A stretch of DNA of 64,000 bases from Deltaproteobacteria bacterium. Its GTDB lineage: Bacteria > Myxococcota_A > Polyangia > Haliangiales > Haliangiaceae. A model generated the notes under the pieces. It had not been told where the DNA came from, did no database searches, and saw only the letters and a program-made list of their open reading frames with translations. The position numbers were made by a program, and so were the translations under genes. The stretch is from contig JANXOM010000229.1 of assembly GCA_025353585.1 (NCBI GenBank), positions 1-64,000 of the forward strand. The letters are read 5' to 3'. Below, in pieces: positions 9,992-18,574 of this stretch (position 1 is the first letter of the stretch; each line of letters starts with the position of its first letter).

Positions 9992-10040
9992 GATCCGTCA
10001 TCGCGGCCTGCCGGTAGCTTGAGACGCGCCCGAGTTCGGT

Positions 10041-10069
10041 GTTACAACCACTCCAATCCTAAGGATATT
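10041..10069 (+). promoter_or_regulatory. Weak promoter candidate for the Glt/Nfs-like operon
   Basis: GTTACA (10041-10046), a 17-base spacer, then GATATT (10064-10069), each matching 4 of 6 consensus positions. An 11-base palindrome, atcctaaggat (10056-10066), overlaps the -10 side and could be an operator. The leader to the ATG at 10157 would be about 80 bases. Confidence 0.3.
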
Positions 10070-10156
10070 GCGCCTCGTTCCCGGCGATTGTGAACGACTG
10101 CCGAAGGGCGAGGTAGCGACAGGGCACTGATCGGCACAGCCGGCTGGAGAACACGC

Positions 10157-10963
10157 ATGCGAGCACCTACGACTGTCATCCTCGTTTCGTCGCTGGTTTC
10201 GCTTCTCGGCGCGGCGTCCGCGCTCGCGGGCGGGACCACCCCCGCCACGCCGGCGGCCGGCGCAGGAAGCGGCGCGGTGGCACCGGCTCCGGTGCCCGCT
10301 CCGACCGGTGACACGAACGGCTCTGCGAACGTCGACCCGGCGTCGGTGAAGCCCGAGGACATGCCGACGGCGGTGCGCATGCGCCGCCTCGAGCAGAAGA
10401 CGCAGGCGCTCAAGGAGCGCGCGTGGCAGCTCAAGGCGCGCGTCCAGATGCTCAAGGAGCAGATGATCGGCGGCGGCGTCGGAGCGCAGGCCGTGATCAC
10501 CCACGCCAGCGACATGGGCAGCTCGTTCCGCCTCATCAAGCTGATCTACACGCTCGACGGCACGCAGGTCTTCGTTCGCACGGACGACCCCGGCGAGACG
10601 CTCTTCAAGGAGAAGAGCTTCGACATCTTCGCCGGCCCGATCTCCCCCGGTAACCACACCGTCGCCGGCGTCGCGACGTACCGCGGCCACGGCTACGGCG
10701 TGTTCGAGTACCTCTCGAAGTACACGTTCACCGCGACCGGTAACAACGCGTTCTCGACGGGCGAAGGCAAGACCGCGAAGGTCGAGTGCCGCGGCTACGA
10801 GAAGGGCGGCCCCACCGTGCCGCTGGAGAAGCGCGCCGCCCTCGACTGCAAGACCACGCAGGTCTCGCCGGAGAAGCCGGCCCCGGCCGCCCCGCAGGCC
10901 ACGCCGGGATCCACGCCGCTGCCGGGCGCGACGCCGGCACCCGCCGCCACCCCGGGGACCTGA
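10157..10963 (+). CDS. Secreted Ala/Pro-rich protein, first gene of Glt/Nfs-like operon
   Basis: 268 residues with a clean signal peptide (SLVSLLGAASALAGG). A Pro/Ala/Thr-rich linker follows, then a predicted coiled coil (MRRLEQKTQALKERAWQLKA, about 75-105), a globular beta-rich domain (~110-235) with two cysteines, and a Pro/Ala/Thr-rich tail. I do not recognise a family. Automatic annotation could be misled by the Pro/Ala segments toward dihydrolipoamide acetyltransferase, but no lipoyl or catalytic domain is present. It is two bases from the next gene and likely a periplasmic component of the same complex. Confidence 0.8.
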   Translation: MRAPTTVILVSSLVSLLGAASALAGGTTPATPAAGAGSGAVAPAPVPAPTGDTNGSANVDPASVKPEDMPTAVRMRRLEQKTQALKERAWQLKARVQMLKEQMIGGGVGAQAVITHASDMGSSFRLIKLIYTLDGTQVFVRTDDPGETLFKEKSFDIFAGPISPGNHTVAGVATYRGHGYGVFEYLSKYTFTATGNNAFSTGEGKTAKVECRGYEKGGPTVPLEKRAALDCKTTQVSPEKPAPAAPQATPGSTPLPGATPAPAATPGT

Positions 10964-10964
10964 G

Positions 10965-13484
10965 ATGACCCGCCGCGGCCCCTCTCGCGGCGCGCTGGCC
11001 GGAGTGCTGCTCGCAGCCCTCTGCGTGCCCGCCGTCGCGTCCGCCGACGACAACCAGACCGCGACCAAGCTCGCCGGCTTCGAGGCCGAGGCGCGCGATC
11101 TCGGGACGGCGCTGCCGCCGCCGAACCTGACGAACCCGACCACGTCGGGCCGCCGTCTCGTCGACGCCGAGGTCTCGTTCAGCCTCGGTGACTACAGCGC
11201 CGCCGCGCTCGTGCTGTTCGACTTCGTGGGAAAGCCGGGCCCCGACAGCGAGGCCGCCACGTACTACCTCGCCGAGTCGCTCTACCAGAAGGGTGACCGC
11301 GGCGCCGCGCACGGCTACTTCCAGCAGCTCGTCAGCGCGAACAACGTCTCGAGCCGCTACTACCAGCCGGCGCTCGAGCGGCTCGTCGAGCTCGCCATCA
11401 CGCAGCACGATCAGAGCGATGTCTCGACGTGGCTGGGCGATCTCGATCGGATCAGCCCCGGCCTTCGTCGCCCGTCGGTGCCGTACGTGCGCGGCAAGTA
11501 CAGCTACTCGCAGGGCAAGTTCGACGAGGCGCTCGCGTACTTCCAGGACGTCCCGAAGGGCTCCGACTTCGAGCTCCAGGCGCTCTATTACACGGCGACG
11601 ACGCACGTCGCGAAGAAGGATCTGCCGCGCGCCACCGAGGCGTTCACGGATCTGATCGGCCGCAAGCCGCGCAGCGCGAACGACCGCCGCGTCGTCGAGC
11701 TCGGGCAGCTCGCGCTCGGTCGCCTCTACTACGAGCGCGACGAACCGTCGAAGTCCATCGAGGCGTACCTCCTCGTCGACCGCCACTCCGATCTGTTCCC
11801 GGACGCCCTCTACGAGGTCGGCTGGGTCTACGTGAAGAACAAGCAGTACGACAAGGCGTTGCGCACGCTCGAGCTGCTCGCGAAGTCCGAGCCGCAGTCG
11901 TCCAAGACGCCGACCGTCAAGATCCTCGAGGGCAACCTCCGTATCCGCAAGGCGCAGCTGATCCGCGCCGCGCAGGTCGAGGGCAGCGCGAACGCCGCCG
12001 ACGATCCAGCCACCGAGTACGAGAAGGCCACGGCCGTGTTCACCGAGACGCACGACGCGTACGCCCCGTCGTACGCCGCGCTCGCCGGCATGCTCGACGC
12101 CAAGGTCGACCCCGCCGTGTACCTCGGTCAGCTCGCGGGCCGCAGCGAGCACGTGTTCCAGAGCGCTGCGCCGCTCCCGGAGGCCGCCGCGCAGATGCTG
12201 CGGGACGAGCCCGAGGTCCAGCGCGTCGTCGGTGTCGAGGCCGACCTCGATGGCGTGGCGTCGGACGTCGCGCAGATCGAAGCGACCGTCGCGCGCCTCG
12301 AGGGTGTCCTCGCCGCGAACGACAAGTCGAACGTGTACCCCTCGCTCGCGGGTCGCCGCGCGCGCATCGCGAGCATCCAGGACGAGCTGCTCGGCCTCCG
12401 CAACGACCTCGCGGATCGCCAGCTCTCGCTCGTCAACTCCAACGGCGACCTCGCGCAGCTGACGGCGACGCGCAAGCAGCTCTCGCAGCAGTACACGTCG
12501 ACGCCGGACGCGGCGAAGGCGGCGGCCGATGCTCTCGCGGCCGCGCAGGCCGGGTACGACGCGATCGACGCGACCGCATCGGACGTGCAGGCCGGGCTCG
12601 GCGGCGCGCAGGCGATCGCCGTGTCGCTGCGCAAGTACGTCTCCGATCCGCTCAACACCGGCCCGCTCGCCGTGAGCGATGCCGTCAAGGCGAGCACGCT
12701 GACCGAGCTCGACACCGACGCGACGGAAGCGGGCGCCATCGAGGACGAGCTCGCCGACGTGCGCCGCGAGGAGCAGCTCGGTCGCGATCTCGCGGGCGTC
12801 GGGGACACCGGCGTCGCCGCGTCGCGCGCGCTGCGCAAGCAGGTGACGGCCGCCCAGTCCGCCGAGCATCGCGTGCTCGCCGGCTTCGCGAGCGCGAGCA
12901 AGGACGCGAGCCAGTCGTCGGCCCTCGCCGCCCTCGGCGATCGCGCGACCCGCATCGCGGATGCGCTCGATCAGACGGACGGACAGATCGAGGCGCTGGT
13001 CGGCCAGGGCCTCGCGCAGGCGCGCACCCTGCTCGATGGGTACCGGACGGAGCTCACGGCCATCAAGAAGGACCTCGCCGACGACGAGGCCGAGGCGCGC
13101 TCCGCAGGCGGCGCCGTGCTCGGCGCGAGCCTGGTCGCCGTGAAGGCGAAGTTCTACGACATCGTCGTCCGCACGGACGTCGGCACCGTCGACGTGTCGT
13201 GGTCGCGGAAAGAGGATGACGACGACGACTTGAAGCGCCTGAACCTCGCGCGCTCGCGCGAGCTCAAGCAGCTGCGGGACGAGTTCCACGACATCCTCGA
13301 TGAAGGCCTCGCCAAGCCGAGTGACCCGAAGAAGCCGATCGAGATGCCTGCCACCGGCGGAACCGATCAGCGCGTCTCGCCCGGTGGCGAGAAGTCCACG
13401 ACGCCCGCGACCCCGGCGGTCAAGCCCGACCCGGCGCCGTCGGCCACTGCCCCCCCCGCGCCGAAGAAGGGAGGCTCGAAGTGA
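10965..13484 (+). CDS. Periplasmic TPR and coiled-coil protein of Glt/Nfs-like operon
   Basis: 839 residues with a signal peptide cleaved near AVASA-DD. Residues ~55-330 contain TPR-like helical pairs (VSFSLGDYSAAALVLFDF, YYLAESLYQKGDRGAAHGYF, GKYSYSQGKFDEALAYFQDV, ALYEVGWVYVKNKQYDKAL). Residues ~400-780 are long Ala/Asp/Gln-rich helices, probably coiled coils. The tail is Pro/Ala-rich and ends in Lys. TPR proteins in the periplasm act as scaffolds. It may correspond to the GltC/NfsC position, but I cannot prove orthology. Its stop overlaps the next start (GTGA). Confidence 0.85.
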   Translation: MTRRGPSRGALAGVLLAALCVPAVASADDNQTATKLAGFEAEARDLGTALPPPNLTNPTTSGRRLVDAEVSFSLGDYSAAALVLFDFVGKPGPDSEAATYYLAESLYQKGDRGAAHGYFQQLVSANNVSSRYYQPALERLVELAITQHDQSDVSTWLGDLDRISPGLRRPSVPYVRGKYSYSQGKFDEALAYFQDVPKGSDFELQALYYTATTHVAKKDLPRATEAFTDLIGRKPRSANDRRVVELGQLALGRLYYERDEPSKSIEAYLLVDRHSDLFPDALYEVGWVYVKNKQYDKALRTLELLAKSEPQSSKTPTVKILEGNLRIRKAQLIRAAQVEGSANAADDPATEYEKATAVFTETHDAYAPSYAALAGMLDAKVDPAVYLGQLAGRSEHVFQSAAPLPEAAAQMLRDEPEVQRVVGVEADLDGVASDVAQIEATVARLEGVLAANDKSNVYPSLAGRRARIASIQDELLGLRNDLADRQLSLVNSNGDLAQLTATRKQLSQQYTSTPDAAKAAADALAAAQAGYDAIDATASDVQAGLGGAQAIAVSLRKYVSDPLNTGPLAVSDAVKASTLTELDTDATEAGAIEDELADVRREEQLGRDLAGVGDTGVAASRALRKQVTAAQSAEHRVLAGFASASKDASQSSALAALGDRATRIADALDQTDGQIEALVGQGLAQARTLLDGYRTELTAIKKDLADDEAEARSAGGAVLGASLVAVKAKFYDIVVRTDVGTVDVSWSRKEDDDDDLKRLNLARSRELKQLRDEFHDILDEGLAKPSDPKKPIEMPATGGTDQRVSPGGEKSTTPATPAVKPDPAPSATAPPAPKKGGSK

Positions 13485-16400
13485 GCCTGTCCAAGCCACT
13501 CTCGCTGCTCGCGCTCGGCGCCACGCTGTACGGCAGCCTCGCCGCCGCGCAGCCGGGCGCTCCAGCGCCTGCCCCCGGTCCGACCCCTGCCCACAACGAG
13601 CCCGGCGCCACGGGGCCCGGCCTCGGCGCGCCCCGGCCGATCAACACGGCCCCCGTGAAGCTCGATCCGAAAGACATCGAGCAGCTCAAGGACAACGAGG
13701 CCGAGTACGAGCGCCTCCTGCTCGCCGCGACCGAGAACGACAAGCGCATGCGGCAGATCGCGAAGCGCGAGTACGACACGCGCAGCGGCGACCTCGACAA
13801 GCGCTACTCCGATCGGATCGCGAAGACGGAGGCGGATCGCATCCGCCGCCACACCGACACGATCGCGCTGCTCGAGAAGTTCCTCGTCAATCACCCGGCG
13901 CACGAGACCTTCACGCCGGACGCGATGTTCCGGCTCGCCGATCTCTACCTCGACGTCGCCGACGAGGAGGTCGAGCAGAAGCTCGCCGCGCAGGAGAAGT
14001 TCCTCAAGGATCAGGCCGCGAACGGCGTGGTCAACGGCACCGGCTCCGGTGCGGGCAGCGCGGCCACCGGCGGCACCGATGTCGCCGCGATCGTCGCGGA
14101 CTACTCGAAGTCGCTCGAGCTCTGGCAGCAGATCCTCACGAAGTTCCCGAGCTATCGCCAGACCCCGTCGACGCTCTATCTGCTCGCGTACTACGGCAAG
14201 ACCAAGGACGAGCGCCGCTCGCTCCAGGTCTTCCTCTCCCTGTCGTGCTCGAACAAGTACAAGTGGGACGGCAAGCCGGCCCCCGTGCCGACCCGCGCGG
14301 AGGCGATCAAGCGCGTCGAGGCAAAGTCCCTCCGCGATCCATACGCCGATTGTCAGCCGTATCCCGGCGCGGAGACCGAGCTCGTCCGCCACTCGTGGGT
14401 CCGCGGCGTCGCCGACTATCACTTCACCGTCCCGGGCGAGCTCGACGAAGCGATCGCCGCGTACCTGAAGGTCGCGGACACCGGTCAGGACAGCAAGCTG
14501 TTCGCCGAGGCGCTCTACAAGCTCGCGTGGAGCTACTACAAGCGCGACCAGCTGTTCGACTCGATCAAGCGGTTCGACTCGAGCGTGAAGCTCTACGACT
14601 CCGTCGTCGCGAGCGGCGGTCAGCCGGCCCTCGAGCTGCGCGAGGAGTCGATCCAGTACATCGCCGTCGCGTTCACCGATCCGTGGCAGGGCGAGTCGGA
14701 CACCGATCCGAGCAAGGCGTTCAAGCGCGCCACCGACTTCTACAAGGGTCGCGAGAACGAGCCGCACGTCCGCGACGTATGGGTCGCCCTCGGCAAGGCG
14801 TTCGCCGAGCTCCAGGCGTGGGATCAGGCCGTCGACTCCTACCGCATTGCCATCGGACCGCCGTGGGAGCTGAACCCCGGCGATCCCGTGGTCTACCAGG
14901 AGATCGTCAACACCTTCGAGGCGAAGGGCGACAAGTACGCCGCCGATCAAGCCGCGGCCGATCTCGCCACGAAGTACGCGCCGGGCACCGCCTGGTACAC
15001 GGCGAACGAGCACGACCGCGACGCGATGGACAACCAGCGCCGCATCTCCGAGCGCGCCCTCTACGCCGCCGCGATCAACACGAAGACCGCGGCGAAGAAC
15101 CTGCGCACGGACTACGAGAACGCGACCAAGAAGGACCCGCAGGCCAAGGCCGAGTACCTCGCGATGTACGCGAAGTCCGTGGAGCTGTTCCGCCAGTTCC
15201 TGCAGACGTACCCGGACTCGGACTACACGTACGAGTTCAACTACCAGGAGGGCGAGGCGCTCTTCTTCTCCGAGCACTACATGGAGGCCGCGACCCAGTA
15301 CCGCTGGGTGCGCGATCACCAGGACCTCGGCAAGACGCACTACATCGACGCCGCGCGCAGCGTGGTCGCCGCGTACGAGGCAGAGCGCGACGCGGAGATC
15401 GCGGCCGGCAAGCTGCCGTCGACGAAGGTCCTCTCGGCCGCCGAGCTCCGCGCGCTGCCGCAACCGCTCCAGCCGCAGCCGATCCCGGAGCTTTATGTCC
15501 AGCTCCAGGGCGAGTACGACAACTACCAGTCGCACGTGCAGGATCCCGCCGCGGCGCCGCAGCAGGGCATCAACGGCGCGATCATCTCGCTGACGTACCT
15601 GCACATGGACGACGCGGTGAAGCGCTTCCAGTCGGTCGTCACGCAGTTCTGCCATACGCCACCGCCGGATCCGAAGAACCCGAAGTCGCAGCCGCTCGCG
15701 GCGAAGGCGAAGGACGGCCTCCTCGGCATCTACGAGGCGACCGGCAACCTCGACGCGTTCGAGGCGACGAACAAGGCGTTCATCCAGAACGGCTGCGGCG
15801 ACAAGTCGTCCATCGACCTCGCCGTCAGCCAGAACCGCTCGCTGAACTTCCAGCGCGCGACGGCCCTGTTTGCCAAGCAGGACTACATCCCGGCCGGCGA
15901 CGCCTTCTACAAGTTCTACAAGACCGCGCCCCAGACCGACGCCGACCTCCCGACCGCGCTCTACAACGCCGCCGTCAGCTACAAGCTCGGCGATCGCCCC
16001 AAGACCGCGATCTCGCTGTTCAAGGAGTTCACCGCGAACCCCGCGAAGGCCTACCGCGAGAGCCCGTACTACCTCGACGCGATGCGCTTGACGGCCGCGA
16101 GCTACCAGGCCGCGTTCGACTACGACAACGCCGTCGCGACGTACCTCCAGCTTTTCGACACCTCGAAGAAGGCGAAGCGCCTCGGCATCAAGCCGCCACC
16201 GCCGCTGCCGGGCGAGAAGGCGACCACGCTCGACGAGATCGGGCTCAGCGCGATGTTCAACGCCGCGTTCGCCGCCGAGTTGAATCGCGACTTCAAGAAG
16301 TCGATCGACCTGTACACGCAGTACGGCCGCATCGAGCCCGACCACCGCAAGCAGGACCGCGCGCTGTGGGAGATCGCCGCGATCTACCGCCAGTCGGGTG

Positions 16401-17113
16401 ACGTCAACTCGATGACCGAGACTCTCGACCGCTGGCGCGCGCGCTACGGCAAGGACGCCGGCAACGAAGACGACTACGTGCAGTCGTTCTACGACACGGC
16501 CGCGCTCTACCTGCGCAAGGGTCGCGCCGCGCAGGCGCAGCAGTCGGGCCAGGCCACGATCGACGCGTGGCGCGCCCGCGGCAAGGTGCCGAAGAACCGC
16601 GGCGCCAAGCTCGCGGGCGAGTGGGAGCTCAAGTTCGCCGAGGACTACTACGCCAAGAGCTTCGACCCCTACGAGATCAAGAAGGCGGCCCCGAGCGTCG
16701 CCGTCCTGACCGCGCAGCGCGCCGACCTCGACCGCGTTCGCAAGGCCACCGAAGACAAGTACAAGGCGCTCGATGACTACCAGGTCGTCGAGTACTCGAT
16801 GGGCGCGCTGGTCCGCTTCGGCGACATCCAGTACGGGTACGGCCGCAAGCTGTCCGACGCGCCCGTCCCGACGCCGATCCAGAACGCCGCGAACCCGGAC
16901 GTCCTCGCCAAGTACGAGGCCGATCGCGACAAGGCCCTGGCGAAGTACCTCGCCGAGGCCAAGGCGGACTGGCAGCAGGTCGATCAGGCCGGCCGCCAGA
17001 ACGGGCTGTCGAACAAGTGGACTCAGCTCGCCCGCGAGAACCTCGGCCGCGAGTTCCCGGATGAGTTCAAGTCGTTGCACCAAGAGCTGGTGCAGGGGAC
17101 GGACGTGCCATGA
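13481..17113 (+). CDS. Large secreted TPR protein, GltD/AgmU- or NfsD-like
   Basis: 1210 residues from GTG at 13481 (overlapping the previous stop). A signal peptide (LSLLALGATLYGSLAAAQ) is followed by Pro-rich sequence and a coiled-coil start (DIEQLKDNEAEYERLLLAA). Many degenerate TPR repeats then occupy the rest (FTPDAMFRLADLYLDVADEE, LFAEALYKLAWSYYKRDQLF, YEFNYQEGEALFFSEHYMEA, ALYNAAVSYKLGDRPKTAI). Size, export signal and position before a TPR lipoprotein match the ~1200-residue GltD/AgmU and NfsD proteins, which form the periplasmic scaffold of the Myxococcus motility and spore-coat machines. Orthology is inferred from architecture and order. The 3' end overlaps the next gene by ATGA. Confidence 0.85.
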   Translation: MSLSKPLSLLALGATLYGSLAAAQPGAPAPAPGPTPAHNEPGATGPGLGAPRPINTAPVKLDPKDIEQLKDNEAEYERLLLAATENDKRMRQIAKREYDTRSGDLDKRYSDRIAKTEADRIRRHTDTIALLEKFLVNHPAHETFTPDAMFRLADLYLDVADEEVEQKLAAQEKFLKDQAANGVVNGTGSGAGSAATGGTDVAAIVADYSKSLELWQQILTKFPSYRQTPSTLYLLAYYGKTKDERRSLQVFLSLSCSNKYKWDGKPAPVPTRAEAIKRVEAKSLRDPYADCQPYPGAETELVRHSWVRGVADYHFTVPGELDEAIAAYLKVADTGQDSKLFAEALYKLAWSYYKRDQLFDSIKRFDSSVKLYDSVVASGGQPALELREESIQYIAVAFTDPWQGESDTDPSKAFKRATDFYKGRENEPHVRDVWVALGKAFAELQAWDQAVDSYRIAIGPPWELNPGDPVVYQEIVNTFEAKGDKYAADQAAADLATKYAPGTAWYTANEHDRDAMDNQRRISERALYAAAINTKTAAKNLRTDYENATKKDPQAKAEYLAMYAKSVELFRQFLQTYPDSDYTYEFNYQEGEALFFSEHYMEAATQYRWVRDHQDLGKTHYIDAARSVVAAYEAERDAEIAAGKLPSTKVLSAAELRALPQPLQPQPIPELYVQLQGEYDNYQSHVQDPAAAPQQGINGAIISLTYLHMDDAVKRFQSVVTQFCHTPPPDPKNPKSQPLAAKAKDGLLGIYEATGNLDAFEATNKAFIQNGCGDKSSIDLAVSQNRSLNFQRATALFAKQDYIPAGDAFYKFYKTAPQTDADLPTALYNAAVSYKLGDRPKTAISLFKEFTANPAKAYRESPYYLDAMRLTAASYQAAFDYDNAVATYLQLFDTSKKAKRLGIKPPPPLPGEKATTLDEIGLSAMFNAAFAAELNRDFKKSIDLYTQYGRIEPDHRKQDRALWEIAAIYRQSGDVNSMTETLDRWRARYGKDAGNEDDYVQSFYDTAALYLRKGRAAQAQQSGQATIDAWRARGKVPKNRGAKLAGEWELKFAEDYYAKSFDPYEIKKAAPSVAVLTAQRADLDRVRKATEDKYKALDDYQVVEYSMGALVRFGDIQYGYGRKLSDAPVPTPIQNAANPDVLAKYEADRDKALAKYLAEAKADWQQVDQAGRQNGLSNKWTQLARENLGREFPDEFKSLHQELVQGTDVP

Positions 17114-18231
17114 GCGTAGATCTTCTCGCGCGACCGCGCGTTACCAGCTCCATGACCCGCCGCTTCGGGGCCCTGGCCCTGTGCGTCCTCGCCGCGTGCG
17201 GCGGGGCGGACAAGAAGGGCGGCACCACGCCGAAAGCCGGCGCCGGAAGCGGCAGTGACAGCCAGTCGATGGCCAACACGCCGGATCCGAGCGGCGCGGG
17301 CGTCCCGACCACCGGCGGCGGCGCGGCGGGCGTCGGCAACACCGCGGCGGGCGGCGGCAGCGCGGCGACCCCGACGACCGTGCAGCCCGAGATCGCGGGC
17401 CCACCGATCGTGCCCCCGAACCTCGACACCGACCCGGCCCAGGCCAAGTCACAGGTCGACCAGCACCTCGGCGTGGCCAAGCAGGCGCTCGCGATGCAGA
17501 CGCCCGATGCGGACGGCGCGCTGCGCGAGGCCAAGGCCGCGCTCGCCATCGACGCGTCCAACGTGGACGCGGCCGCGATGGTCGCGTTCGCCTACTACCA
17601 CAAGCACCTGTACGACACGTCCGAGCTCGTGCTCGACGACGTCTTCAAGCGCGAGGCGGCGAAGAAGAACGCGAACATCTACTACGTCTATGGCCTGGTC
17701 TACGACCACACGAACCGGCCCGAGCAGGCGGTCAAGGCGTACCAGAAGGCCGTCGAGCTCGACCCGAACCTCGCGAGCGCGCAGGTCGACGTCGGCGTTC
17801 ACCAGCTGCAGAACAAGCAGTACGCCGAGGCCCAGACGACGTTCGAGCTCGTCACCCAGAAGTTCAACCGGACGGACGCGGTCACGCTGACCTCGCTCGG
17901 CTCGGCCTACCGGGGCCACGCGGGCGACTTCGCGGCCGGCGACTCGAACCGCGACCAGCTCATCCAGCGCGCCGAGTCGGCCTACAAGAAGGCGCTCTCG
18001 GCGAACCCGAGCTTCGGCCCCGCCTACTACGACCTCGGCCTCCTGTACCTCGACGCCGATCCGTTCCCGGGCGTCTCGGATCCCCTCGCGCGCCTGAACG
18101 CGGCGAAGGGATTCTTCGACCAATACAAGAACATGCCGAACGCGGACCTGAAGCTGTACGAGCAGCGGACGAAGGACGTCACGAAGCTCATCAAGTCGGC
18201 GACGAAGAAGCAGGCGAAGAAGCCCGCGTAG
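17110..18231 (+). CDS. TPR lipoprotein, GltE/AglT- or NfsE-like
   Basis: 373 residues from ATG at 17110. An internal ATG at 17152 would give a more typical lipoprotein signal (MTRRFGALALCVLAAC). The lipobox cysteine is residue 30 from the first start or 16 from the second, so the protein is probably anchored in the outer membrane facing the periplasm. After a Gly/Ala/Thr-rich linker, residues ~120-350 carry TPRs (YYVYGLVYDHTNRPEQAVKAYQ-type helices, FGPAYYDLGLLYLDADPF). A TPR lipoprotein directly after a giant TPR protein and before a small secreted protein and an FHA/TonB-like protein is the Glt/Nfs core order. Confidence 0.85.
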   Translation: MSVDLLARPRVTSSMTRRFGALALCVLAACGGADKKGGTTPKAGAGSGSDSQSMANTPDPSGAGVPTTGGGAAGVGNTAAGGGSAATPTTVQPEIAGPPIVPPNLDTDPAQAKSQVDQHLGVAKQALAMQTPDADGALREAKAALAIDASNVDAAAMVAFAYYHKHLYDTSELVLDDVFKREAAKKNANIYYVYGLVYDHTNRPEQAVKAYQKAVELDPNLASAQVDVGVHQLQNKQYAEAQTTFELVTQKFNRTDAVTLTSLGSAYRGHAGDFAAGDSNRDQLIQRAESAYKKALSANPSFGPAYYDLGLLYLDADPFPGVSDPLARLNAAKGFFDQYKNMPNADLKLYEQRTKDVTKLIKSATKKQAKKPA

Positions 18232-18253
18232 TTAGCGGACCAAAGGAACTCCC

Positions 18254-18574
18254 ATGAAGCTCATCACCTCGACCACCCTCGTCGCCTGTGCCGTTGCCGC
18301 CATTGCCGCGGTGCGCGCGCCGGTCGCGCACGCCGAAGGCTGCACGGACGACGAGTCGAGCAGCGGCGAGAAGAAGCAGGGCAAGTTCCACATCGAGTAC
18401 GTCAACGGCAAGCCGGTGACCGTCATCGATACGATCGTCTCGGTGTGCGGGAAGGTCCCGCGCCCGAGCGTCGTCTACGTCCTCACGGCGAAGAACATCA
18501 ACTACGAGTGGGAGAACCTCAAGCAGGACTTCATGCCGCTCATCCTCACGTCGGTGAAGAAAGCGCCCTTCTGA
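18254..18574 (+). CDS. Small secreted protein, GltF/NfsF-like by position
   Basis: 106 residues with a signal peptide ending around APVAHA-EG. The mature protein (~80 residues) has two cysteines that could form a disulfide, plus the motif IEYVNGKPVTVIDTIVSVCGKVPRPSVV (split here across beta strands) and NYEWENLKQDF near the C-terminus. I do not know a function. Position between the TPR lipoprotein and the FHA-like/TM protein matches the small F component of Glt/Nfs systems. A GGAACT-type spacer with a weak ribosome-binding site precedes the ATG. The stop overlaps the next ATG by one base. Confidence 0.8.
   Translation: MKLITSTTLVACAVAAIAAVRAPVAHAEGCTDDESSSGEKKQGKFHIEYVNGKPVTVIDTIVSVCGKVPRPSVVYVLTAKNINYEWENLKQDFMPLILTSVKKAPF

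Noticed and set aside
10157-10963. Dihydrolipoamide acetyltransferase
   Set aside because: Only the Pro/Ala-rich linkers resemble that enzyme; there is a signal peptide and no lipoyl or catalytic domain.
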